Assembly (NCBI GenBank): GCA_019022495.1
Contig: JAFEKR010000006.1
Coordinates: 3,100,001 to 3,164,000, forward strand
Length of the DNA: 64,000 nucleotides
Reading direction: 5' to 3'
From: Epichloe hybrida
Lineage: Eukaryota; Ascomycota; Sordariomycetes; Hypocreales; Clavicipitaceae
The notes below the pieces were generated by a model. That model saw only the letters and a list, made by a program, of their open reading frames with translations. It had not been told where the DNA came from and made no database searches. Position 1 is the first letter of the stretch, and each line of letters starts with the position of its first letter. A program made the translations under genes and the position numbers. This document shows, piece by piece, positions 27,095 through 39,891 of the stretch.

Positions 27095-27689
27095 GTCGTA
27101 GCTGGGTTGAGAAGAGGCTGCCTCTTAAAACCCGGCCAGAGACGGGAGAGCTTGGGTTCAATGCTCTGAAGTCTGCAAACACCGATTGTGCTGGATGGAC
27201 GACTTCTCCCTCATCACGACATGTGTGTTGCTCGTGTCGTTTTGTTCATTCTTGAGACGCTACATACAGGAAACTATGGGTGCTTTGAGGCAGGACCTTG
27301 GTCTTTTGTTTTGAGCGGTAAATATAATATTGTGCAATTACGGCGCTGTGATCACGGATATGGAGACAGGACTCGACGGTCTGCACATTTGGAAAACGGG
27401 ACTAGCATACAGGCGATTTGAGAGAAGATTCGTTCAACATGTGACTTGTCAGCGAGCAGTCGATTGATGGTCGAGGCTTGAAATAAACTCTGTTCACCAC
27501 GATTACCATGGGCAGGGCCCCACCCAAGTTGGCGCTTCTTCATCTTTTCGCAGACCCCGACCCCGCCTGCTAATCATTCATTAATTCATTCATTATAGCC
27601 CAGCTTTCAACGACCCGTACTCCAGCAAGTCAGCCATCTTGGAAATCCATCTTCGTATGTAATCTGAACGATACAAGGATACTGAAGTC
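27095..27689. other. Intergenic region Rictor / THI20
   Basis: 595 bp. I looked for the conserved core of a eukaryotic TPP riboswitch, since thiamine genes follow, and did not find it. No other gene is supportable. Confidence 0.5.
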
Positions 27690-30288
27690 ATGGTTCATGG
27701 CAGGGTGTTGGTCATTGCGGGGTCTGACAGCTCTGGCGGCGCGTGAGTCACTTTCCAAGCAGTCTTCTGGATGCGTCTAGACCCCAGAGATATGATATTG
27801 CTGTCCCAGGAGTCGATTCACATTCATCTACCCTTGTTTGCATAGATAACCAGGCTAACATGCGTCTTGCCGGATGCGCCACTCAGAGGTTTGGAAGCTG
27901 ATCAAAAGGTCCTTGCCGCACATGGATGCTATGCTATGACAGCTACCACGGCCCTGACGGCACAGAATACAACCGAAGTCAAGGCCATACACGTCATCCC
28001 CTCGGATTTCGTGGAGAAGCAAATCGAGGCGTGTATCGAGGATGTGGGAGTGGATGTAATCAAGACAGGTTCGTGAACAGCAAGGATGGATGGATGGCCT
28101 TGTTTGTTTGATGGCTCTGGCTGAGATTGTGTGTGTGTGTGTGTGTGTGAACGCGCCTTCTCTGCAGGCATGCTTGCCGCTGCGACCACAATTGAGATGG
28201 TTGCAAAGCAAGTTGTGAAGAATTCCATGCCACTGCTTGTCGTCGATCCTGTACGTCGTCTCCGCCGTCTACATGATTGCTATTTTTTTCCCCCTTATTA
28301 CCAAATGCTCGTACCTAACAGGCATGCCCTACTTTGAGGTCATGGTATCAACGTCGGGCGCTCAGCTGCTCCCTCACGAAGCTATACGGGAGCTTTCACG
28401 GCATCTGCTTCCCCTAGCCACGCTGCTGACCCCCAACATTCCCGAGGCCAAGCTCATTCTCTCGCAAAATGGAGTTGGCTCATCATCGTACGACGAAATA
28501 CGGAGCGTCGCTGATGTCGAAAACATGGGCCGACAAATCCAGGCTCTCGGTCCGAAATGGGTGCTCGTCAAGGGCGGCCATTTGCCCTTTCGGTCAGACA
28601 TGACGGTTGCCCGAGTGGACGAAGACAAGCAGGTCGTGGTCGATGTCTTGGTCGGACCGGACAATCAGATCCTGCGTGTCGAGAGCCCGTACCAGGTGAG
28701 CAGCAGCACTCATGGCACGGGATGTTCCCTGGCTTGTAAGTGAAACTTTTGCGCAGGGTTGGGGTTTGGGACAAGAACATAGCTCGTCTCTCCACCAAGC
28801 AAGTACATTTTTCATTCATTCCGCTGATGGACCAACTCTCTTCTTCGATCCAGCGGCAATCTCTGCCGGTCTCGCCCAAGGTGTCGATGTACCCAGTGCA
28901 GTTCGCTCTGCCTGCCGATACATCCAAGCTGGTATCAGAACGGCACCAAGACTCGGCCGCGGGAACGGACCACTCGACCACTTCCACTCAATTCAGACTC
29001 TTCCCTTCTCGCCGTAAGTAATGATACTGCGCATGGAGCGTACTTCATGGCACCGGAGTCCCATCTCTGATAGATTTGCTGCCGCTAGAGGCTATTTCGT
29101 CGAGTATCTTCTCGAAAGGCCAGACGTCAAAGACGTGTGGAAGGAATTCGTCCATCACCCGTTCGTCATGGCTCTCGGTGACGGAAGTCTGCCGCGAGAA
29201 TCTTTCAAAGGCTACATCATCCAGGAATACCTCCATCTGGTGAGTCCCAAAGCAGTCTCGAAGAAGAAGAAAAACCACTTGCAGGAAACTAGCAGGCTTG
29301 GGAATAATAATAAAAAAATCCAGTTCCAATCGCTAATCACGACTCGATAACCCCCGACCCGGTCCTTGCAGATACACTTTTCCCGAGCCAATTCCCTCGC
29401 AGCAGACGAATCAAAGGATGTCGAGGACATCACTAGGGTAAACATGGCAACATCCCAACACACAACATACAACATACCACGAGGAGAACAAAAAAGCCCA
29501 CTGAACTGACCCCCTTTTCTTCTTCTTCTGTCGAGTAAGCAGCCCAACGAGATAGTACAGCACATCACACGTAAACTGCAACTTCACATAAACCGCTCCC
29601 GCAAGGCCCTGGGCATTTCCGAAGCCGACATCCTCGCCACGGAAGACAAGAACCAAGGTGCGCTCTCGGGTCCCGTCCCCAACCTCGTTTCACAAGTCTC
29701 CGTGCACCCCAGGCTCCATCTAACACGACGTCTTCTTCAAAACCCAGCGCGTGCCGCATACGCTCGACACGCACCACATGTCGGCCGAGGCCAAGACTGG
29801 CTGGCGCTGCAAATGGCCCTCGCCCCCCGCCTTCTCGGCCACGGTGCCGTCGCCACGATGCTCCACGCCCGCGACCGCGAGTCATCTCGTCGCGGCGAGG
29901 GCAACGTCTACTGGCCGTGGATACAAAGCTGCCTCGCCGACGATTACGTCCGGGCCGTCGCCCTAGCCTCAGGTAAACTGTGATTAATGGCTCTGCAAAT
30001 CACCACTCACAAGTCCCCTCGGAGAACGGGGTGTGTCATGCTTTTGTCCACACGCGCGCACCGAAGCTGATTCGCGGCTCAAAAAACTTGCAGAACTACT
30101 GGAAAAGCACATGCGACTCCAATCACCGACTCGGATCGAAGAATTGATCCAAGTATTCGTGCACGCAACAAAGGTTAGTCATCGTCTCTCAACGCATCGT
30201 GTCCACGTTTCCTATTTTGAATCAGGTAGCTGACTCACACACACACACACAGATGGAGATTGGATTCTGGGAAATGTTTCCCGTATAA
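27690..30288 (+). CDS. THI20: THI20: HMP/HMP-P kinase fused to a TenA-like domain
   Basis: Eleven exons: 27690-27742, 27887-28068, 28168-28250, 28339-28735, 28854-29013, 29074-29239, 29372-29437, 29543-29657, 29748-29972, 30094-30173, 30253-30288; 520 residues. The N-terminal ThiD half phosphorylates hydroxymethylpyrimidine and its phosphate for thiamine synthesis: VIAGSDSSGGAGLEADQKV, MTATTALTAQNT, LVVDPVMVSTSG, LTPNIPEAKLI and the anion-hole STHGTGCSLASAI. The C-terminal half is TenA/thiaminase-II-like (HHPFVMALGDGSL, SFKGYIIQEYLHL, RIEELIQVFVHATK, MEIGFWEMFP). In that half the catalytic Cys expected in APC-LLGYG is Arg (CGC at 29828-29830, residue 435), the neighbouring Tyr is His439, and the Asp of Q-D-Y is Glu343. 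So the TenA activity is doubtful while the kinase half looks intact. Introns 2 and 10 contain TG and CA microsatellites. Confidence 0.9.
28128..28149 (+). repeat. (TG)11 microsatellite in THI20 intron 2
   Basis: Eleven perfect TG units lie between the donor at 28069 and the acceptor at 28167. The run is complementary to the CA run in intron 10. Confidence 0.95.
30236..30251 (+). repeat. (CA)8 microsatellite in THI20 intron 10
   Basis: Eight perfect CA units end directly at the AG acceptor of the last exon, taking the place of the usual polypyrimidine tract. Confidence 0.95.
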
Positions 30289-30546
30289 ATTGGCGGAAAG
30301 CAGAGGGAACGCGGTGGGCCTCAACGCATATGCCGTAGCTAGCAAGACATATGCCAAGACGAAAAGATGAACATAAACTGGGGACTACAATGCAGTTACA
30401 TGACATGATATGAGATGCAATGTCGGTCGCACTATAAGGGATCTGGGTTTTTTTTTACTTGTCTCAATTCATCTTGAATACCCTTTAATGTCATCTCATA
30501 CATTTTCTTCTTGCTCTACCATCTCTACACCCCAGATCATACGACG

Positions 30547-32548
30547 TCAGCTGGCGATGCCATGCTCAATTGCCGACTCTGCCCGACGAGGCTCCTCTCC
30601 ATCTGGCATCATCAGCCCAAAGTCCTGCTCAGGCGGTAGCTTGGGCACAGGGGGCGTTTCCTCTGGGGTTGAAGACTGGTCTCGCTGCTTTGCCCGCGTC
30701 ACTCTGCTTGATTGCTGCTTGACCCACGAGTTGACTGTACGGAACCGGGGCGGCGTATCCTCACTCGCTTCCGTATAGACCGTATCACGTCTCTGAACAT
30801 GACTGCTGACGCTTTCACGCTGTGCCACAGGAAAAGGCGCCTGCACAGTGGTTTCAACGGCGGGCATGGTATACGAGTTGGTGCCATTTAAAGCATCGAT
30901 CATGAACTGGCCGTCTCCAAAGCCCGAGGAAAGCGAGGATATGTCGCTGAGGCGCGGGTTTGGCGGTTGCGCCCATGAGCCAAGGGTATTGTTGTACTGA
31001 GCTTCGGTGGACGAGACCGATTGCTTCGGGTCATGGCGACTTTTTCCGTCTGGCTGGCTGGCGCCATGGAAGCTATTTCTGATAATCTCTGTCTGGACCA
31101 CTATCGCTGGTTGATTCGGCTGTTGAGCACCCAGTGATGACGCCACATAAGCCCTTTCGTTGAAAGGACCGACGTCTGAATGAGCCAGGTCGGTCCACCC
31201 GCGTTCCTTGCGCTTGATATGATCCTTCAACATTGGCATTCGGGACAACGTATTTTTTACCAGCATCTTGGGCTTCTCGAATGACATATCTCTCGGAAAA
31301 GGAGGTGGCCACTTCCTGGAATTTTCAATGCCGTGACGACGCTTGTACATTCTCCAGAAGAGCCAGCCCAGGAAACCGAGAATGATTACTCCACCTGAGT
31401 TCAGTACGTTAGTCCAAACCCAGGGGGCTCGAAACGAGGATTTACATAAACAGCTTGCAAAGACCTACCAATCGAACCGACGGCTATTAAAGCCTTTTCA
31501 ACCTTGGGGTGCATCAAGTCCTGGTGGTGCTCATGATGATGTTCCTGAGCATAATCGTCATATCCCAGTGTCGGAAGAGCACTGGCTGAGCTCGTTGGAC
31601 TGACTTGAGAGCTTGACTTGCTGGGTATAACGATAGGTTCTGGGGTGGGTTGGAATTCTACTCCTTTTCTGGCTCCTGAAGAAAGGGCAGGGATGGGTAC
31701 TGTGACGACGGCTGTGAGTGCAGGCAACAACCTGTCAGATGCTGTCGTTGATCGACTGCTTTGTAAGGTTGACGCTGACAGTGTGCTGAATTTCAGGTCT
31801 GTTGTCTGACTGCTCTGAGGTGAAGAGTCACCGGGTGGTGATTGGATTGAATTCATAACTTCTGTAGGTCGAGGCTACCCGACTAGTTAGTATATCGTCC
31901 CGGTGATGGTTTTTCTTTTATTTTTCTTGTTCTTATTCTTTTCATGCAGAGGGAGAGTCTTACTGGCTTCCGGGTGGTTGAAGATGTTTGGGGAATGTCT
32001 GGTTGTTTTGTACTCGAGGTCGTTGCCGCCGTGGGTGATGGTGGAGGTGGTGGTTGCTGTGGTTGACTTGTCGGGTGAGACACAGGATCAGTTGGTGAAG
32101 CTAGCGAAGTATATGAAGGAAGTTCTGCCTCAGTTGTTTGGTTCGGAGGTGGAGTTTGGATTGGTTCAGGCCTGGCCTTGGTTTTCTTGGATCCGTGCTC
32201 GCTCTCGCTCTCGATCTCTTTATCACGTTCCTTTGCCTTGTTCGGGTCCAAGGCGTTGAAGATACCACTCACAACAGGTTGAGTAATATCCTCGAGGAGC
32301 CCTCTTTCGGCAAAATAAGCACCACCCTCATCATGATCACCAACTCCGGCCACAGCTCCCCCATCACGTCTTCTCCTTTCTCTCTCGACGGTTTGCTCTA
32401 TGCCTCGTCGTCGTAGCTTTGAAGACCTGGTGTCCAGTTCCTCGTCGCTTTCCCCGGCCCGAGTCCAGCTAGGATACTCCAGAGGTAGTGTATTGGGTGG
32501 CGACGTAGTCTGGGCGGCAATGCCATGGGTTTCGGCGACTGGAACCAT
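30547..32548 (-). CDS. Uncharacterised single-pass membrane protein, Ser/Thr/Pro-rich
   Basis: I do not recognise a family. Exons in transcript order: 32548(?)-31964, 31874-31469, 31394-30547, giving 612 residues if translation starts at the first in-frame ATG. That ATG is doubtful: the frame stays open upstream without another ATG, and no signal peptide is visible, so a 5' exon may be missing from this model. Visible architecture: a basic and acidic N-terminal region, a long Ser/Thr/Pro-rich stretch (PPPPPSPTAATTSSTKQ, SSQVSPTSSASALPTLG), a His-rich motif EHHHEHHQD, one transmembrane segment split by an intron (IAVGSIGGVIILGFLGWLFW, then the stop-transfer RMYKRRHG), and a ~260-residue cytoplasmic tail with Pro-rich ends. 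The layout resembles cell-surface sensor proteins such as Mid2/Wsc, but no WSC domain is seen. Confidence 0.7.
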
Positions 32549-33651
32549 GCTGATATCGAGCCCTTTTTGGTTTGAGATGAGAGCGAGTGCGATAGGCGAC
32601 AGGTTTGATCTCTCAACAGGTTTCTTCAGATAAGACTTTGGTTTCACTGGCTCATGGCTGGATCGAAATATCCGTTGGCTTATGAGCCCTGTCAGCCTTC
32701 TCGCGGGGATTCTTGTAAATCCAGATGAACGGAATATCCTAGTAGTAAGGCAGAATCAAGTAGTGGATGGGAACAGACAGGGCCTGCCTTGTGATCGAGG
32801 CTATGCGTAGACAACGACAGTGGTCACTGCCAATCTGCTCTTGGCTCAAGAAGCCATGAGATCTGAAATGGCCTTTGAAGATTTTAAAGTTGCCAAGTCG
32901 AAAGTTGCAGACGACGACAACAAGGTGACAGAAAGGAGAAGGGGAAACATGGAAACAGGCTACGATGGAGCAGTCAGGGTCTGTATGGCACTACTTGATA
33001 TGGGAAACAAGTCTGGTCCTTGTGGCTTCAGATATCACCGAGGGGCTGGCTACCAGACCAAGTGGTAAAAGGTAGCCAACACAGTCAGGGACGACATTAC
33101 GCTCCGACAAGTAGTCTGTCTGGTACGTGGACCGGTGCGCCTTGGGCCTTGGGCCTTGGGCCTTGGGGAGAGGTCCGTGGCTGTCCGCGGCTGTCTGGAA
33201 GGCTTCCCAGACAGCATTATCCGGAATCCATCCCGACGGCGTTCCGCATTGTGCTTCTTGAGGGACTTGAGACTACGGGTTGGCCCCTGCCCGCGCAGAA
33301 GGCTCCGTCGGGGTCATACTTGATGCTACTAGTTCGAGAATGGGTTCCAAAGCCGATGGAGGTGGATTCAAAAGAGCGAGCAGTCAATGAATCATGTGTG
33401 AATGCGTGCTAGTACGTTTGGTCATGTCAAAGAGGCTCGTACCTGCGACACATTCTGTCGTTGGAAGGGGCGTTTTCCGTCGCTGGTGTCGCAGAATCAA
33501 ACAGCGCACGTTTCAGAGTGCGGAGGGCCAGTTGGCAGCGAGTGACCAAGCCAACGCTAGGATGGTCGGCACCTTGAGTTGAAGAGGTCTGGAGGATGAG
33601 AGCAGGGAGAAGTCGTCTTGTTCGCCCCAATTGCAATGTCGGCGTGGACTT

Positions 33652-33740
33652 TGACTGGACTCCGACTGGACTCGACTGAAATGGACTCGACTCGAATGGA
33701 CTCGACTGAAATGGACTGGACTCGACTGGACTCGACTGGT
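33652..33740. repeat. GGACTCGACTG(AAAT) minisatellite
   Basis: About nine imperfect copies of a GACTGGACTC / GACTCGACTG unit, some spaced by AAATG, lie in the NDE upstream region. Confidence 0.85.
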
Positions 33741-34209
33741 TGTGGTTTGAGATGCGCGCCTGCCCGTTATTATGATGAGTTACGTGACCAAGCAGGACCC
33801 ACCCAGCCAAGCCAGCAAGAGCAAGAGCAAGCTTGCTCAGCATAACATAACATATTACGCAAATTGTGCCAGAATCCAAGTTCGGCGGGATAAACACCCC
33901 GAGGGGAGTTCACAAGAAAAAAGGGTCTTTCTGTTTTGTTTGGCATATGACGGAATCGAGCAAGTACCAGCAGCAGTTGCGTCGCTGAGGAGCCGACCTG
34001 ATGCTGGCATGCCACGTCTTGAAATGCAAGTCGTATACAGAGCATCTACGGTTTACATCTTTGTCCATGGCCACGATATTAGAGCGTACATCGACGAGGC
34101 TCAAGTGGCTAGGCCCTTATCGTACGCACCTGCTATCGGACCTGACTGATTTTATGCGGGGTTTTTTTTTTTTTTTTTTTTTTTGGGTGTCGAGAAAATT
34201 TCCGAGAAA

Positions 34210-34272
34210 AGGGCGACTTGTGAGGGCGACTTGTGAGGGCGATTTGTGAGGGCGACTTGTGAGGGCGACTTG
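34210..34272. repeat. 13-bp tandem repeat (AGGGCGACTTGTG), about five copies
   Basis: Five copies with a single C-to-T variant in the third lie about 250 bp before the NDE start codon, beside a T23 run. Confidence 0.9.
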
Positions 34273-34518
34273 ACTCAGGCAGCCCAATTGCCAGCAGGGA
34301 CCCCCGAAAAAATAAAGCCGTAGCTTCCTGCTTAGCTTCTACCTGTTAAACACTTCTCCGTCACGACGCAGTAACTTCTCCCATCTCCTATCCCTCCCAT
34401 CCAGGCTGTTGCAGTTCACCTGCGAAATCTTTCTGCTGGCGCGAGCTGTTTCCGTTCATTCTCAACTTCTCGTCTGCGCGTCACTCAGAAAAATCAGCTT
34501 CCCGCGAGCTCCGGCGCA

Positions 34519-36423
34519 ATGGCGTCTTCTTCTCGAGCTCTGGCCGCTGTCGGCCTGACGAGTCAATTGGCACATCCAGCCTGTATTGCGTCCAGGACGT
34601 ATTCTACCGCAGTTCGGAATCATCCTCTCCGTTCGGCTCTCTGTTCGGCTCTCCGTCCAGCACAGCGGCCTTCTGTGTCCATGAAGCTTGCCGCGTCGCG
34701 CAGAATCGCTTTCCGCAGAGCCTACGCCAATGAGGCACCAAAGCCAACCTCCGGCAAGCTGCGCAAGACTTTGAGGTGGGCATGGAGATTGACCTACCTC
34801 TCTGCCGCCGGCCTGGTCGGCTACACTTGCCTCATTGTGTACCAAGATCGTCATCCTGAGCTGCAATTCGAACCGGATCCTTCCAAAAAGACACTCGTCA
34901 TCCTAGGTGAGCGACATCGGGCCTTATTCTCATCGTGCGCTTGGGAACGGAAACGCTAACTATGGGCTATAGGAACCGGCTGGGGCTCCGTCGCCTTGCT
35001 CAAGAAACTGGATACCGAAAATTACAATGTCGTTGTTGTGTCACCTCGCAACTACTTCTTGTTTACTCCTCTGTTGCCCTCGTGTACCACCGGAACCATC
35101 GAACACAGATCCATTATGGAGCCTGTACGAGCCATTCTTCGACACAAAAAGGCCGCCGTCAAATTCTATGAGGCGGAGGCATCTTCCATTGACCCTGACC
35201 GAAAGGTGATCAAGATCGTCGATAATTCAGAAATCAAGGGTGCGACCTCGGAGACGGAGATTCCTTATGACATGCTTGTAATCGGTGTCGGTGCAGAGAA
35301 CGCGACATTCGGTATTCCTGGCGTGCGCGAAAACAGCTGCTTCCTCAAGGAGATTGGCGATGCGCAGCGAATTCGCAAGAAGATCATGGACTGTGTCGAG
35401 ACGGCCGCTTTCAAAGGCCAAACTCCCGAGGAAGTGGACAGGCTAATGCACATGGTCGTGGTTGGTGGTGGTCCTACAGGCGTCGAATTTGCTGGCGAAT
35501 TGCAGGATTTCTTTGAGGAGGATATCAAGAAACTTGTACCGGAGATCAGCCCTCACTTCAAGGTCACGCTAATCGAAGCCTTGCCCAACGTTCTGCCGTC
35601 CTTTTCCAAGCAGCTGATTGATTACACCGAAAACACACTCCGCGAAGAAAAGATTGACATCAAGACCAAGACTATGGTGAAGAGAGTTACTGACAAGACT
35701 GTCGAGGCCGAGATCTCGCGTCCAGATGGCAGTAAAGAACGGGTTGAAATTCCCTATGGTCTCTTGGTCTGGGCAACAGGAAACGCTGTCCGGCCCATTG
35801 TCAAAGATTTGATATCTCGCATTCCAGCTCAGAAGGATTCGCGCCGAGGTCTAGCTGTGAATGAGTACCTCGTTGTTCAAGGTACCCGTGACATCTGGGC
35901 CATCGGTGATTGCGCTGTGGCCGGATATGCGCCTACCGCTCAGGTGGCATCTCAAGAGGGCAATTTTCTTGGGCGCCTGTTCAATAACATGGCCAAGACT
36001 GAGAACCACGAGGCTCGTATTCAGGAGCTAAGTAGTAAGATGAATCTACAGGGCGGCAACTCGGCCGAGGCAGCCCGTGAGATTGAAAGCCTGGAAAAAC
36101 AATTGCGGAGAATGAAGGACATTAAGCCGTTCAGATATAGTCACCAAGGTAGCTTGGCCTATATTGGTAGCGAGAAGGCCGTTGCAGATGTCAGTTGGTG
36201 GAACGGAAACCTGGCCACGGGTGGCAGTCTGACCTATCTCTTCTGGCGCAGTGCCTACTTGTCCATGTGCTTTAGCAGTGGGTTTTGACCTTTCTTTTAT
36301 TTTTTCCGCCTCGGTTGTGTTTTCTCCTGAGCTAACCAAACATGTGCAGCACGCAATCGAGTCCTGGTTATTCTGGACTGGCTCAAGTCAAAGGCATTTG
36401 GACGCGACGTGTCACGAGAGTAA
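34519..36423 (+). CDS. NDE1: Alternative (type II) NADH dehydrogenase, mitochondrial
   Basis: Three exons, 34519-34906, 34973-36277 and 36350-36423, encode 588 residues. A rotenone-insensitive, non-proton-pumping NADH:ubiquinone oxidoreductase. The leader (ALAAVGLTSQLAH ... SRRIAFRRAYANEA) is basic and Ser/Ala-rich, fitting mitochondrial import. A hydrophobic segment follows (LTYLSAAGLVGYTCLIVY), which would anchor an intermembrane-space-facing (external) enzyme. FAD-binding ILGTGWGSVALLKKL, NADH-binding VVVGGGPTGVEFAGEL, and the IWAIGDCA and GSLAYIG blocks are all present. No EF-hand insertion is seen, so this is the calcium-independent form. The last exon adds TRNRVLVILDWLKSKAFGRDVSRE, the usual membrane-contact end. 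Internal versus external facing is inference. Confidence 0.93.
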
Positions 36424-37360
36424 GAAGTACCATAGTAGAGTCGGAGTGCCCTGCGTTGGGATCTATGTGGGAAAAGGGAGGCGGAATTTTTCAGATAATA
36501 TTCACTGCTTAACTTTGTACGGGATATTCGGGACGCCGTTTACTTTGTTTTTCGTTTTATGTTGCTATAGGTTTAGAGGCGGGAGAGCCACGTCATATAA
36601 TAACGGCATCTATAGATGGGCAATGGACGTGACGGCATTGCCAGATCTAATATCAGCCTGCTGTCAGGTCATCATTTGCTATATGTGACCTGCCACAACT
36701 AGTCGCTTAACCTCTACACGTAGAATTGGGTAAATGCTGGTAGAAGGGACGAGATGTCTTGTCAATTAACCATGTGAGGGTCGGGAATTTTTTTTGTGGC
36801 AGCGGCGTCGCCGATTGAGGTCCAGAAGGCGCATTTTGCGCTGGCAATTATCGACATTGTCAGTAAGGCCACGAAAGTATCACTCGCTGATTGAAATCGT
36901 CTCAAGGACAGACATGAGCACAGTTTCGATCAGGGTACGCGTAATATTGGAACATGCGCAAATGTAGCAGCCAATCAAAGAGAAGGCCCCACCACACACT
37001 GCAGACAGGCTTGTGTACGGACTACTTGGCGCGGTTATTATTGGCAGAAAGAAAAAAAATGAAAATTGAGGCAGAGGCAGAGAGGCAGGGGGCTAGCCTG
37101 CCTACTAGCAGGGCGACGAAACCAAAGGGGAAAAAAAAAAGCCCACGCGCGAGGCAGAAAAACTTGACTCCTGCAACCATCGCACAACGCAACGCCAACA
37201 CTCAACCCTTTCTGTTTGCATTCCCTTTTCATCCGTCCACAAGCGGATCATTATCAGATCTCAACGTACATTTTCGCCCACAGTTCTTGTCTTGCATCTA
37301 CGCCATCTTCACGTCAGGCAAGCATCGGGAAGCTAGTTCTCACAGGACAAACACTTGAAC
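36424..37360. other. Intergenic region NDE / DBP2
   Basis: 937 bp holding the NDE 3' end and the DBP2 promoter and leader. A-rich runs occur at about 37050-37059 and 37130-37140. No other gene was recognised. Confidence 0.55.

Positions 37361-39891
<2,531 letters not shown>

Larger units (their letters stand above)
32549..34518. other. Divergent region with minisatellites, membrane protein / NDE
   Basis: About 2 kb between two divergent genes. It contains a CCTTGGG array (about 33140-33167), an imperfect palindrome reading CTGTCTGGAAG/CTTCCCAGACAG (33191-33214), a GACTGGACTC-type minisatellite (33652-33740), a 23-nt T run (34162-34184) and a 13-bp tandem repeat (34210-34272). No further gene is supportable. 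Confidence 0.55.

Noticed and set aside
27095..27742. TPP riboswitch controlling THI20
   Set aside because: The conserved thiamine-pyrophosphate core sequences were not found upstream or in the first intron.
34210..34272. CRISPR-like direct repeat
   Set aside because: The 13-bp units are directly adjacent with no spacers, in a eukaryotic genome; a simple tandem repeat.
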